64,000 nt of DNA from an uncultured Prevotellaceae bacterium. GTDB taxonomy: Bacteria > Bacteroidota > Bacteroidia > Bacteroidales > Bacteroidaceae. Positions 1 to 8,079 of this stretch are shown one piece after another. Location: positions 1 to 64,000 of the forward strand of contig CADCEQ010000003.1 in the NCBI GenBank assembly GCA_902800435.1, written 5' to 3'. A program made the position numbers and the translations under genes. Position 1 is the stretch's first letter. Each line of letters begins with the position of its first letter. Under the pieces are notes generated by a model. The model had not been told where the DNA came from. It did not search any database and worked only from the letters and a program-made list of their open reading frames with translations.

Positions 1-4
1 TTTT

Positions 5-55
5 AGGTGCAGGAAGTGCAGGGAGTGTTGGATATAAAGTGCGAAAGGCAACTAT
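5..55. repeat. Dispersed intergenic repeat, copy A
   Basis: This 51-bp stretch is the reverse complement of 44763-44813 with 44 of 51 positions identical and no gaps. The core is TGCAGGAAGTGCAGG. No convincing gene lies in 1-342. Further on, 117-142 holds two GAACCGACACYT-like units. Confidence 0.8.
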
Positions 56-116
56 ATATATGAAAAACGGTATGAGACATCAGCAAAACAGTGCACTTTG
101 CCAGCTTAAGGAGGCT

Positions 117-142
117 GGAACCGACACCTGAACCGACACTTG
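117..142. repeat. GAACC-ACAC double-unit repeat
   Basis: Two tandem GAACCGACAC units. The same 26-bp block, with 23 of 26 positions identical, occurs at 45185-45210 inside the 5' part of the C10 peptidase gene, where it encodes an EPTPEPT stretch. Copy A of the dispersed repeat lies about 60 bp upstream. Confidence 0.6.
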
Positions 143-304
143 GAGGTAAAGCGGGGGGTACGGGCAAAAGGCAGGGGTTTATGAGCAAAAGGCGGCGGGT
201 TTTGAGTGAAAGGCTGGGCTTTTGGGGGATGTGGATTTTGGTCGTATTTTCATTAAAACGAAAAATAATCTGATGTAAACGGTGCTTTTTTCGTTTTTTA
301 TGCT

Positions 305-312
305 TATCTTTG
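305..312 (+). promoter_or_regulatory. Promoter of ettA (TATCTTTG)
   Basis: TATCTTTG matches the Bacteroidetes -7 consensus TAnnTTTG and lies 30 bp before the ettA start. No clear TTTG -33 box is seen. Confidence 0.6.
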
Positions 313-342
313 CCATTGAAATAGAAAAAACGCGAATAACGT

Positions 343-2040
343 ATGGCAACAGTTGACGGCAAGAAAGTGATTTTCTCGATGGTCGGAGTGAGCAAGACCA
401 TCCAGCAGAACCAGAAGCAAGTGCTCAAGAACATCTACCTCAGTTTCTTCTACGGGGCTAAGATCGGCATCATCGGTCTGAACGGTGCTGGTAAGTCGAC
501 GCTGATGAAGATCATTGCCGGCCTCGACGACAAGTTTCAGGGCCAGGTGGTGTGGAGCCCCGGCTACACGGTGGGCTACCTGCCGCAGGACCCGCCACTC
601 GACGAGACGAAGACGGTGAAGGAGAACGTGATGGAGGGTGTGCAGCATGTGTACGACGCCCTGGCCGAGTACGACGACATCAACGTGAAGTTCGGACTGC
701 CCGAATATTATGAGGATGCCGACAAGATGGACAAGCTGATAAGCCGCCAGGCCGAACTGCAGGACATCATCGACGCTACCGATGCCTGGAACATGGACTC
801 GAAGCTGGAGCGCGCCATGGCCGCCCTGAACTGTCCGCCGGGCGACTGGCCCGTACAGAACCTCAGCGGCGGCGAGCGCCGCCGCGTGGCCCTCTGCCGC
901 CTGCTGCTGCAGAAGCCCGACGTGCTGCTGCTCGACGAGCCTACGAACCACCTCGACGCCGAGAGCATCGACTGGCTCGAACAGCACCTGCAGCAGTATG
1001 AGGGCACGGTGATTGCCGTCACCCACGACCGCTACTTCCTCGACGACGTGGCCGAGTGGATTCTGGAGCTCGACCGCGGCGAGGGCATCCCCTGGAAGGG
1101 CAACTACTCGAGCTGGCTCGAGCAGAAGTCGCAGCGGCTGGCCCTTGAGGAGAAGGTGGCCTCGAAGCGCCGCAAGACGCTGGAGCGCGAGCTCGAGTGG
1201 GTGCGCATGGCCCCGAAGGCCCGCCACGCCAAGGGTAAGGCCCGTCTGAACTCGTATGAGTCGATGCTCAACGAGGAGCAGAAGCAGAAGGAGGAGAAGC
1301 TGGAGATTTTCATCCCCAACGGTCCACGCTTGGGCAACAAGGTCATCGAGGCCGAGCACGTAGCCAAGGCCTACGGCGAGAAGGTGCTGTTCAGCGACCT
1401 CAGCTTCATGCTGCCGCCCAACGGCATCGTGGGCGTGATAGGTCCCAACGGTGCGGGCAAGACCACGCTATTCCGCCTCATCATGGGCATGGAGCAGGCC
1501 GATGCCGGCACGTTCAGCGTGGGCGAGACCGTCCGGCTGAGTTATGTCGACCAGCAGCATAAGGACATCGACCCGCAGAAGACCGTCTATCAGGTGGTCA
1601 GCCAGGGCAACGAGACCATCCGCATGGGCGGCAAGGATGTCAACGTGCGTGCCTACCTGAGCCGCTTCAACTTCAGCGGTGCCGACCAGGAGAAGAAGTG
1701 CGGCGTGCTCTCGGGCGGTGAGCGCAACCGCCTGCATCTGGCCATCGCCCTAAAGCAGGAGGGCAACGTGCTGCTCCTCGACGAGCCCACCAACGACATC
1801 GATGTCAATACGCTCCGCGCACTCGAGGAAGGCTTGGAGGCCTTCGCCGGCTGTGCCGTCGTCATCAGCCACGACCGCTGGTTCCTCGACCGTATCTGTA
1901 CGCACGTCCTGGCCTTCGAGGGCGAGGGCAACGTCTTCTATTTCGAGGGCAACTACTCGGAATATGAAGTGAACAAGGCTCAGCGCTTAGGATTGGAAGA
2001 GCCGAAACGCATTCGTTACCGTAAACTGATGGAAGAATGA
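343..2040 (+). CDS. ettA: Energy-dependent translational throttle protein EttA (ABC-F ATPase)
   Basis: This 565-aa ABC-F protein has two nucleotide-binding domains and no membrane segment. Domain 1 has a Walker A (GLNGAGKS, about residues 45-52), the signature LSGGE (174-178) and Walker B LLLDEP (195-200) followed by TNHLD. Domain 2 repeats the set (GPNGAGKTT near 367, LSGGERNR near 457, LLLDEPTNDID near 483). The lysine/arginine-rich linker near residues 250-310 fits the P-site tRNA interaction motif. Known EttA binds the ribosomal E site and gates the first steps of elongation according to ATP/ADP. Length and the N-terminal MVGVSK region fit EttA better than Uup or other ABC-F classes. It has its own promoter and is followed by a 7-bp tandem array. 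Confidence 0.93.
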   Translation: MATVDGKKVIFSMVGVSKTIQQNQKQVLKNIYLSFFYGAKIGIIGLNGAGKSTLMKIIAGLDDKFQGQVVWSPGYTVGYLPQDPPLDETKTVKENVMEGVQHVYDALAEYDDINVKFGLPEYYEDADKMDKLISRQAELQDIIDATDAWNMDSKLERAMAALNCPPGDWPVQNLSGGERRRVALCRLLLQKPDVLLLDEPTNHLDAESIDWLEQHLQQYEGTVIAVTHDRYFLDDVAEWILELDRGEGIPWKGNYSSWLEQKSQRLALEEKVASKRRKTLERELEWVRMAPKARHAKGKARLNSYESMLNEEQKQKEEKLEIFIPNGPRLGNKVIEAEHVAKAYGEKVLFSDLSFMLPPNGIVGVIGPNGAGKTTLFRLIMGMEQADAGTFSVGETVRLSYVDQQHKDIDPQKTVYQVVSQGNETIRMGGKDVNVRAYLSRFNFSGADQEKKCGVLSGGERNRLHLAIALKQEGNVLLLDEPTNDIDVNTLRALEEGLEAFAGCAVVISHDRWFLDRICTHVLAFEGEGNVFYFEGNYSEYEVNKAQRLGLEEPKRIRYRKLMEE

Positions 2041-2043
2041 TTG

Positions 2044-2085
2044 GGAAGTGGGAAGTGAAGAGTGAAAAGTGAAGAGTGAAAAGTG
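2044..2085. repeat. 7-bp tandem array (6 units) abutting a start codon
   Basis: Six 7-bp units: GGAAGTG twice, then AAGAGTG and AAAAGTG alternating twice. The last unit ends one base before the ATG at 2086, so the array fills the whole gap between ettA and the next gene and includes its ribosome-binding region. Confidence 0.85.
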
Positions 2086-3168
2086 ATGAAGAAGATATGT
2101 ATAGTCGTTGGGGCACGGCCCAACTTTGTGAAGGTAGCCCCGCTGATACGTGCCATCCAGAAGAGCGAGGGGGCAGCGTATGAACTGGTCTATGCCGGGC
2201 GCGACGATGACCCGACGCTGGAGTCGTCGCTGTTTGACGACCTCCAGATGCCACGGCCCGACGTCTTTCTGGGCGTCGTCAGCCAGAGTCTGAATGAGAT
2301 AACGGCACAGGTGATGGGGGCCTTCGACTGCTACTTAGACGAGCGTCCCGCCGACGTGGTCATTGTGGTCGACGACCTGGCCTCGACGATGGCCGCCGCC
2401 ATCACCGCCAAGAAGCGGGGCGTCAGGCTGGCCCACCTCGTGGCCGGTACGCGCTCGTTCGACATCTCGATGCCGAAGGAGGTAAACCGGCTGGTCATCG
2501 ACGCGCTGTCAGACTATCTGTTCACAGCGGGCGTCAAGAGCACTGGTGTGGCCACCCGCGAGCAGTCTGACGGCAACAACACCTACATGGTGGGCAACAT
2601 CCTGATGGACTCGCTGCGCTTCAATCTGCCCCGCTTCCGCCGCCCCGACATCGGCATCGAGGAGGGCCGCTACATCGTGCTGACGCTCAACCGCCGTGCG
2701 CTGCTCAGCGACGAGGCCAACCTGCGGCTGATGCTCCAGGCAATGGCCGTGGCTGCCGCCGGTGTACCCATCATAGCCCCGCTGCGCGACAGCGCCCTCG
2801 ACGTTGTCAGCCGTATCATTACCGATGCCTCCCTTTTCTCCCAGCACCCAACCCCCATCACCTATCACCAGCCCCTCCCATACTTGGAGTTCGGGTGGCT
2901 CACCGCCCATGCCCTCGGCATCATCACCGACTCAGGCAACGTGGCCGAGGAGGCAACGTTCAACGGCATTCCCTGCATCACGCTGAACAGCTATACCGAG
3001 CACCAGGAGACGGTGACAGTGGGTACCAACGTACTTGTCGGCGGCGATGCCGAAAAGCTATGCGAGGCGGTTGCCGACATGGTTGCCGACCGCTGGAAGA
3101 AGAGCGCCCTGCCCGACCGCTGGGACGGCCGTACCGCCGAGCGCATTGTCCAGATCCTGCTGCAGTGA
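2086..3168 (+). CDS. Divergent UDP-GlcNAc 2-epimerase (WecB)-like protein
   Basis: This 360-aa protein has the Epimerase_2 fold signature: an N-terminal GARPNFVK loop (residues 9-16), SFD.SMPKEVNR (124-135) and a C-terminal TDSGNVAEEATFNG nucleotide-binding loop. Classical enzymes interconvert UDP-GlcNAc and UDP-ManNAc for envelope polysaccharides. Several family active-site residues differ here: HVEAG reads HLVAG (V119 for the Glu) and the HRRE motif reads NRRA (N202 for the catalytic His); the Asp of the GDT motif appears kept (D97). It may be a non-classical or inactive relative. ATG 2086 is preferred over GTG 2083 because it directly follows the repeat array. The kinase gene follows after 39 bp. 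Confidence 0.75.
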   Translation: MKKICIVVGARPNFVKVAPLIRAIQKSEGAAYELVYAGRDDDPTLESSLFDDLQMPRPDVFLGVVSQSLNEITAQVMGAFDCYLDERPADVVIVVDDLASTMAAAITAKKRGVRLAHLVAGTRSFDISMPKEVNRLVIDALSDYLFTAGVKSTGVATREQSDGNNTYMVGNILMDSLRFNLPRFRRPDIGIEEGRYIVLTLNRRALLSDEANLRLMLQAMAVAAAGVPIIAPLRDSALDVVSRIITDASLFSQHPTPITYHQPLPYLEFGWLTAHALGIITDSGNVAEEATFNGIPCITLNSYTEHQETVTVGTNVLVGGDAEKLCEAVADMVADRWKKSALPDRWDGRTAERIVQILLQ

Positions 3169-3207
3169 TGCAATAAAACGGCGGGGGCGACCGTTATATA
3201 GACAGCT

Positions 3208-4323
3208 ATGCAATGGACAGATAGAATCCGACAGGTGAAGATATTGCTCGTCATTGCGGCTGTTGTAATAGCCGTGGTGTCGCTGTTGGTGTCTCACTTC
3301 CTGGTGCGCGACCTTCAGGCTGAGGAGCGTGCCAAGATGGAGACGTGGGCTGAGGCACTGCACGCCCTGAACACAGCCGACGAGACCACCGACCTGACGC
3401 TGGTGCTGAACGTGATACAGTCGAACAACACCATCCCCGTCATCGTTGTGAACAGTGAGGGCGGTATCGACGACTTCCGCAACATCAGCGACACGCTGCA
3501 CATTGAGGCCTACGCCCGGCGCATGATGCAGGCGGGCGACACCATCCGCATCGAAGGCCAGTTGGTATGCTATGATGAGTCGACCATGCTGAAGCGGCTG
3601 ACGCAGTGGCCCTACGTTCAGCTGGGCATCGTGATGATCTTCGTCGTGGTGGCCATCTTTGCCCTGCTGTCGTCGAAGAAGGCCGAGCAAAACAAAGTCT
3701 GGGTGGGACTGTCGAAGGAGACGGCCCACCAGCTGGGCACGCCCATCTCGAGCCTAATGGCGTGGGTGGAGATACTGAAGGAACAGCACCCCGAGGACGA
3801 CCTGATACCCGAGATGGACAAGGACGTAAAGCGGTTGGAGCGCATAGCCGAGCGCTTCTCGAAGATCGGGTCGCTGCCCGAGCCCGTCGACTCGTCGATG
3901 AACGAGGTGCTCGACCACGTGGTCGACTATATGGACCGCCGCACATCGAAGAAGGTTGAGATGGTGCGCCGCCTGCCCGACCACGACGTCCGTGTCAGGA
4001 TGAACGCCTCGCTCTTCGAGTGGGTCATCGAGAATCTGTGCAAAAACGCCGTCGACGCGATGGAAGGCTCAGGGCGCATCGAACTCACACTGCTCGACGA
4101 GCCTGAGCGCGTGGTTATCGAGGTAGAGGACAACGGCAAGGGCATCCGCAAGAAAGACCTGAAGAACGTTTTCACGCCCGGCTTCACTACGAAGAAGCGC
4201 GGCTGGGGGCTCGGTTTGTCGCTGGCGAAGCGCATTGTCGAGGAATATCACAAGGGCCGTATCTTCGTGAAACAGTCGGAAGTCGGCAGGGGCACCACGT
4301 TCCGCATAGAGTTGAAAAAGTAA
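3208..4323 (+). CDS. Membrane sensor histidine kinase
   Basis: This 371-aa kinase has TM1 at about residues 11-32, an extracytoplasmic sensor of about 100 residues, TM2 at 135-155, then the DHp helix with phospho-acceptor H174 in ETAHQLGTP. The HATPase domain follows, with the N box NLCKNAVDAM (about 270), VEDNGKGI and the G2 motif GWGLGLSLAKRIV. It should autophosphorylate and pass phosphate to a response regulator, but none is encoded next to it. The ligand is not evident. Weak spacing after the epimerase-like gene suggests cotranscription. Confidence 0.85.
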   Translation: MQWTDRIRQVKILLVIAAVVIAVVSLLVSHFLVRDLQAEERAKMETWAEALHALNTADETTDLTLVLNVIQSNNTIPVIVVNSEGGIDDFRNISDTLHIEAYARRMMQAGDTIRIEGQLVCYDESTMLKRLTQWPYVQLGIVMIFVVVAIFALLSSKKAEQNKVWVGLSKETAHQLGTPISSLMAWVEILKEQHPEDDLIPEMDKDVKRLERIAERFSKIGSLPEPVDSSMNEVLDHVVDYMDRRTSKKVEMVRRLPDHDVRVRMNASLFEWVIENLCKNAVDAMEGSGRIELTLLDEPERVVIEVEDNGKGIRKKDLKNVFTPGFTTKKRGWGLGLSLAKRIVEEYHKGRIFVKQSEVGRGTTFRIELKK

Positions 4324-4363
4324 AAAAATGAGGGAAATATTTGGCTATTTCCCTATTTCTTTG

Positions 4364-4371
4364 TACCTTTG
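4364..4371 (+). promoter_or_regulatory. Promoter of DUF177-rpmF-fabH (TACCTTTG)
   Basis: TACCTTTG -7 box. An upstream in-frame TTG at 4369 lies inside this box, so translation must begin downstream at ATG 4390. Confidence 0.75.
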
Positions 4372-4389
4372 CAGCCCAAAAGTGTGTAT

Positions 4390-4911
4390 ATGTGTAGTTT
4401 AGAGCAGTTTAAGATAGACCTGAAAGGGCTGACAGCCGAGGCGACAGCCTTGGAATTCGACCTCGACAAGGGCTTCTTCGACGCTTTGGACCAGACGGAA
4501 GTGGAAGGCGGAGCATTGCATGTGTCGCTGTCTATACGCAAGGCATCCGGCTTTTTCGAACTTCAGTTCCACACCGTCGGCACAGTAGACATTGTGTGCG
4601 ACCGCTGTCTTGACCTGATGGAGCAGCCCATAGAGACTGACAACCGCCTGACGGTGAAGCTCGGCAGCACGGCCTCAGAGGACGATGACACCGTGACCGT
4701 GGACGAGAACGAAGGAATACTCGACACGTCATGGTACATCTATGAGTTTATAGCATTGGCCATACCCATCCAGCATGTGCACGCAACTGGTAAGTGCAAT
4801 CCTGCTATGATGAAGGCTCTGGAAGAGCTGTCAGCCGACCGAAGCGGCGATGAGGAGTCCAGCCAGGCTGTAGACCCCCGATGGGAAGCACTCAAGAAGT
4901 TAAAAGTTTAA
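4390..4911 (+). CDS. DUF177 (YceD-like) protein
   Basis: This 173-aa protein has the DUF177 hallmark CDRCLD (a Cys-x-x-Cys pair) followed by acidic stretches, and sits directly before rpmF, the usual place of yceD. In other bacteria YceD-family proteins affect 23S rRNA or large-subunit assembly; the molecular role here is inferred only. The start is ATG 4390 because the earlier TTG is inside the promoter. A short repeated AAGTTTAAAAG sequence separates it from rpmF by 28 bp. Confidence 0.8.
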   Translation: MCSLEQFKIDLKGLTAEATALEFDLDKGFFDALDQTEVEGGALHVSLSIRKASGFFELQFHTVGTVDIVCDRCLDLMEQPIETDNRLTVKLGSTASEDDDTVTVDENEGILDTSWYIYEFIALAIPIQHVHATGKCNPAMMKALEELSADRSGDEESSQAVDPRWEALKKLKV

Positions 4912-4939
4912 AAGTTAAAAGTTTAAAGTTAATAGAATT

Positions 4940-5131
4940 ATGGCACATCCTAAAAGAAGACAATCGAAGACCCGTACTCTGAAGCGTCGTACCCACGACA
5001 AGGCAGTAGCTCCTACGCTGGCAGTATGCCCTAACTGCGGTGCTTACTATGTGTACCACACAGTATGCCCCACCTGCGGCTACTACCGTGGCAAGGTAGC
5101 TATCAAGAAAGAGGACGAAGTAGCTGAATAA
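4940..5131 (+). CDS. rpmF: 50S ribosomal protein bL32
   Basis: This 63-aa basic protein begins [19 protein letters not shown], the L32 N-terminus, and has a Cys4 zinc ribbon (CPNCG...CPTCG). It is a structural protein of the large ribosomal subunit. The acidic KKEDEVAE tail is typical of Bacteroidetes copies. Its TAA overlaps the fabH ATG by one base, so the two are probably translationally coupled. plsX, often found between rpmF and fabH in other phyla, is absent. Confidence 0.97.
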   Translation: MAHPKRRQSKTRTLKRRTHDKAVAPTLAVCPNCGAYYVYHTVCPTCGYYRGKVAIKKEDEVAE

Positions 5132-6135
5132 TGGGCAGAATCAACGCGATTATTACGGGCGTTGGTGGCTACGTGCCTGACTATGTCCTGACTAATGAGG
5201 AACTCTCGCGCATGGTGGACACCAGCGACGAGTGGATAATGACGCGCGTCGGTATCAAGGAGCGCCGCCTGCTGACCGAGGAAGGTCTCGGTACCAGCTA
5301 TATGGCACGCAAGGCGGCCAGGCAACTGTTGAAGAAGACAAATGCCGACCCTGACTCCATCGACGCAGTCATTGTAGCCACTTCAACGGCTGACTACAAG
5401 TTCCCGTCGACGGCGAGCATCGTGTTGGGCAAACTCGGACTGAAGAACGCCTATGCGTTTGACTTCTGGGGCGCCTGCTGCGGTTTCCTCTATGCTCTCG
5501 ATCAGGCAGCAATGATGATTCAGAGCGGTCGTGTGAAGAAGGTTGTCGTCATCGGTGCCGACAAGATGTCGTCCATCGTCGACTATAAGGACCGCCAGAC
5601 CTGTCCGCTCTTTGGCGATGGTGCCGCTGCCGTCATGGTGGAGGCCACCGAGGAGCAGAACATCGGCTGTCTTGACAGCTATTTCCGCTGCGACGGTAAG
5701 GGCCTGCCCTTCCTCCATCTGAAGGCAGGAGGCTCGGTTTGCCCGCCCAGTCATTTCACGGTCGACCACCGTCTTCACTATCTCTATCAGGAGGGGCGTA
5801 CCGTGTTCCGCTACGCCGTTACCAACATGAGCGACGACTGTGCCCTCATAGCTGAGCGCAATGGCTTGAACAAGGACAACATCCAGTGGATTGTTCCCCA
5901 TCAGGCTAATATGCGTATCATTGAGGCAGTGGCCAAACGTCTGGAACTGCCAATGGAGCAGGTCATCGTCAACATCGACCATTACGGCAACACGTCGGCA
6001 GCGTCCATTCCATTGGCACTCTGGGACAACGAGCAAAAGTTGCGTAAAGGCGACAATATGTTGCTTACTGCATTCGGAGCCGGCTTCGTTCACGGCGCAA
6101 GCTACCTGAAGTGGGCTTACGACGGCAACGAATGA
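5131..6135 (+). CDS. fabH: 3-oxoacyl-ACP synthase III (FabH)
   Basis: This 334-aa ketosynthase has the FabH triad: Cys116 in WGACCGF, His in IVPHQANMR and Asn in [11 protein letters not shown]. It condenses acetyl-CoA (or a branched acyl-CoA) with malonyl-ACP to start type II fatty-acid synthesis in the cytosol. Length is normal. It overlaps rpmF by one base, and a hairpin with a T run follows, closing the DUF177-rpmF-fabH operon. Substrate preference cannot be read from the sequence. Confidence 0.95.
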   Translation: MGRINAIITGVGGYVPDYVLTNEELSRMVDTSDEWIMTRVGIKERRLLTEEGLGTSYMARKAARQLLKKTNADPDSIDAVIVATSTADYKFPSTASIVLGKLGLKNAYAFDFWGACCGFLYALDQAAMMIQSGRVKKVVVIGADKMSSIVDYKDRQTCPLFGDGAAAVMVEATEEQNIGCLDSYFRCDGKGLPFLHLKAGGSVCPPSHFTVDHRLHYLYQEGRTVFRYAVTNMSDDCALIAERNGLNKDNIQWIVPHQANMRIIEAVAKRLELPMEQVIVNIDHYGNTSAASIPLALWDNEQKLRKGDNMLLTAFGAGFVHGASYLKWAYDGNE

Positions 6136-6162
6136 TGTGACGCGCGAATAGTGACAATATCG

Positions 6163-6194
6163 ACGGCATGGGCCACAGGCTTCATGCCGTTTTC
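6163..6194 (+). terminator. Rho-independent terminator after fabH
   Basis: ACGGCATG (6163-6170) pairs with CATGCCGT (6183-6190). The loop region holds a further GCC/GGC pairing. TTTTC follows. Confidence 0.7.
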
Positions 6195-6227
6195 TTATGC
6201 CCTTAGAACTATTTTTTTCGATGGTTG

Positions 6228-6259
6228 TTTGGCGGATTGGGTCAAAAGTTGTATCTTTG
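6228..6259 (+). promoter_or_regulatory. Promoter of era (TTTG-N20-TATCTTTG)
   Basis: A full Bacteroidetes promoter: TTTG at 6228-6231, a 20-bp spacer and TATCTTTG at 6252-6259. It lies inside the upstream extension of the open frame and so excludes starts before 6274. Confidence 0.8.
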
Positions 6260-6279
6260 CAGGCATAATAATTATGATT

Positions 6280-7185
6280 ATGGCAGAAGTAAAGAGGCAT
6301 AAAGCAGGATTTGTGAACATCGTTGGTAATCCCAATGTAGGTAAAAGTACGCTTATGAACCAGCTGGTAGGTGAGCGCATATCGATTGCGACGTTCAAGG
6401 CGCAGACCACGCGCCATCGCATCATGGGCATCGTCAACACGCCCGACATGCAGATAGTATTCAGCGACACCCCGGGTGTGCTAAAGCCTAATTACAAGCT
6501 GCAGGAGTCGATGCTCGCCTTCTCGGAGTCGGCCCTGCAGGATGCCGACGTGCTGCTCTACGTCACCGACGTGGTGGAGAACCCCGAGAAGAACATGGAG
6601 TTCCTCGGGAAGGTGCAGAAGATGACGATTCCCGTCATTCTGCTTGTCAATAAGATTGATGAGTTGAAGGTCTCCTCTGGGGAGGCTTTGGCGGAGATCG
6701 TTGAGCACTGGCACAGCCTCCTTCCCAATGCCGAGATACTGCCTATCTCGGCCAAGAACAAGTTTGGAGTGGACATGCTGCTGAAGCGCATTCAGGAGCT
6801 GCTGCCCGAGAGCCCGGCGTTTTTCGACAAAGACCAGCTGACGGACAAACCTGCCCGCTTCTTCGTATCGGAGATTATCCGCGAGAAGATACTGCTCTAC
6901 TACGACAAGGAGATACCTTACTCGGTAGAGGTGGTGGTGGAACGGTTCAAGGAGGACGACAAGAAGATTCACATCAATGCCGTCATCTACGTAGAACGCG
7001 ACTCGCAGAAGGGCATCATCATCGGCCATCAGGGCGTGGCTCTGAAGAAAGTGTCGACCGAGGCCCGCAAGGCGTTGGAGAAGTTCTTCGACAAGCACAT
7101 CTTCTTAGAGGTGTTCGTCAAGGTTGACAAGGACTGGCGCTCGTCGAAGAAAGAATTAGACAATTTCGGTTATAACCCAGAATAA
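6280..7185 (+). CDS. era: GTPase Era
   Basis: This 301-aa protein has an N-terminal GTPase with G1 GNPNVGKST, G3 DTPG and G4 NKID, then a C-terminal KH RNA-binding domain ending near KKVSTEARKALEKFF. Era binds the 3' end of 16S rRNA and aids 30S maturation at the membrane. The open frame runs 129 bp further upstream, but that part contains the promoter. ATG 6280 gives the family length and the usual start; ATG 6274 would add only two residues. The PorT-like gene follows after 15 bp. Confidence 0.95.
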   Translation: MAEVKRHKAGFVNIVGNPNVGKSTLMNQLVGERISIATFKAQTTRHRIMGIVNTPDMQIVFSDTPGVLKPNYKLQESMLAFSESALQDADVLLYVTDVVENPEKNMEFLGKVQKMTIPVILLVNKIDELKVSSGEALAEIVEHWHSLLPNAEILPISAKNKFGVDMLLKRIQELLPESPAFFDKDQLTDKPARFFVSEIIREKILLYYDKEIPYSVEVVVERFKEDDKKIHINAVIYVERDSQKGIIIGHQGVALKKVSTEARKALEKFFDKHIFLEVFVKVDKDWRSSKKELDNFGYNPE

Positions 7186-7200
7186 ACAACATTAGAGCTT

Positions 7201-7824
7201 ATGAAAAAACTTATGATTCTTATGGCTATCCTGACGATGGCCGTCGTTGCCAAGGCACAACACGAGGAGGGCGACTTCATGGTGCAGCCCAAGGTTGGTT
7301 TGAATATCGCTACGCTTAGTGATGCCGACAAGTCCATTACTGACCTGCATTTCGGCATTGAGGCCGAGTATATGGTTGCTGACAAATTCAGCCTGGGCCT
7401 TGGTGCCATTCTGTCGAACCAGGGTGCCAAGTACGACGTCTGGGAGGCTAACGGGAAGAGTTCTTACACGGTCGACCTGGACTATGTGCATGTACCCATC
7501 CTTGCCAGCTACTATGTGCTGCCGGGTCTGGCCGTGAAAGCCGGTGTGCAGCCAGGTTTCAAGATGCGGGCCAAGGCAAAGTTCGACGACAGAACCATTG
7601 ACCTGGACGAATTGTACAAACTGGGAAGCAACATGTTAGGTGAGGACATCAAGGTCAGCAAGTTTGACCTCTCCATTCCCGTAGGTATCTCCTACGAATA
7701 CAAGAACATCGTGCTCGACGCCCGCTATAACTGGGGACTCATCAAGGTGATGAATGTGGGCGATGCCTTCTACAATCGCTGTTTCATGCTGTCGTTAGGC
7801 TATAAGTTCGTATTAGGAGATTAA
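7201..7824 (+). CDS. Small outer-membrane beta-barrel protein (PorT/OmpW-like)
   Basis: This 207-aa protein has an N-terminal signal peptide (MKKLMILMAILTMAVVAKA, cut before QHE), then alternating amphipathic strands with glycines (GLNIATL, VGISYEYKN, LSLGYKFVLGD), as in 8-stranded Bacteroidetes barrels. The last residue pair is not the classical aromatic end but LGYKFVLGD is strand-like. Function is unknown; such proteins are often annotated PorT family. It is 15 bp after era and may share its transcript. Confidence 0.7.
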   Translation: MKKLMILMAILTMAVVAKAQHEEGDFMVQPKVGLNIATLSDADKSITDLHFGIEAEYMVADKFSLGLGAILSNQGAKYDVWEANGKSSYTVDLDYVHVPILASYYVLPGLAVKAGVQPGFKMRAKAKFDDRTIDLDELYKLGSNMLGEDIKVSKFDLSIPVGISYEYKNIVLDARYNWGLIKVMNVGDAFYNRCFMLSLGYKFVLGD

Positions 7825-7952
7825 GAGGACTCACGTGTAAGTTCGTTGATTAACCGCTTGAGAAGCTTGTAGATGGCTTCCACGTCATAGTCGCCGTTGA
7901 GGTAACGACGGAATTCTACCTTACAGCGAGCACCCATAGCTCTTTGCCCCAT
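7821..7952 (-). CDS. Possible 43-aa protein, convergent with the barrel gene
   Basis: An uninterrupted minus-strand frame begins MGQRAMGARCKVEFRRYLNG and ends LINELTRESS. It is basic and helix-prone. Its stop codon overlaps the stop of the upstream barrel gene on the other strand. The frame is short and its upstream region has only a near-match to the -7 box (TACATTTT), so it may be a remnant. I do not recognise it. Confidence 0.3.
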   Translation of the reverse strand: MGQRAMGARCKVEFRRYLNGDYDVEAIYKLLKRLINELTRESS

Positions 7953-8009
7953 TTTTGGAATTTATTGCACGGAAAAATGTAATACATAGATACTTTTTTA
8001 TTCAATTTT

Positions 8010-8040
8010 TTTGTATTTTCGTGTTTTTGTTGTACCTTTG
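8010..8040 (+). promoter_or_regulatory. Promoter of the LRR surface operon (TTTG-N19-TACCTTTG)
   Basis: TTTG at 8010-8013, a 19-bp spacer and TACCTTTG at 8033-8040, 39 bp before the start codon of the 1534-aa gene. The region 7953-8009 is AT-rich and holds no gene that I see. Confidence 0.8.
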
Positions 8041-8079
8041 TGCCCATAATAAAGAATTATCAACCAAAAGGCAAGAATT

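Noticed and set aside
3..434. 143-aa minus-strand open frame at the left edge
   Set aside because: It crosses repeat DNA and the ettA promoter and has no motif.
304..1359. 351-aa minus-strand open frame over ettA
   Set aside because: Leucine-rich shadow of ettA codons.
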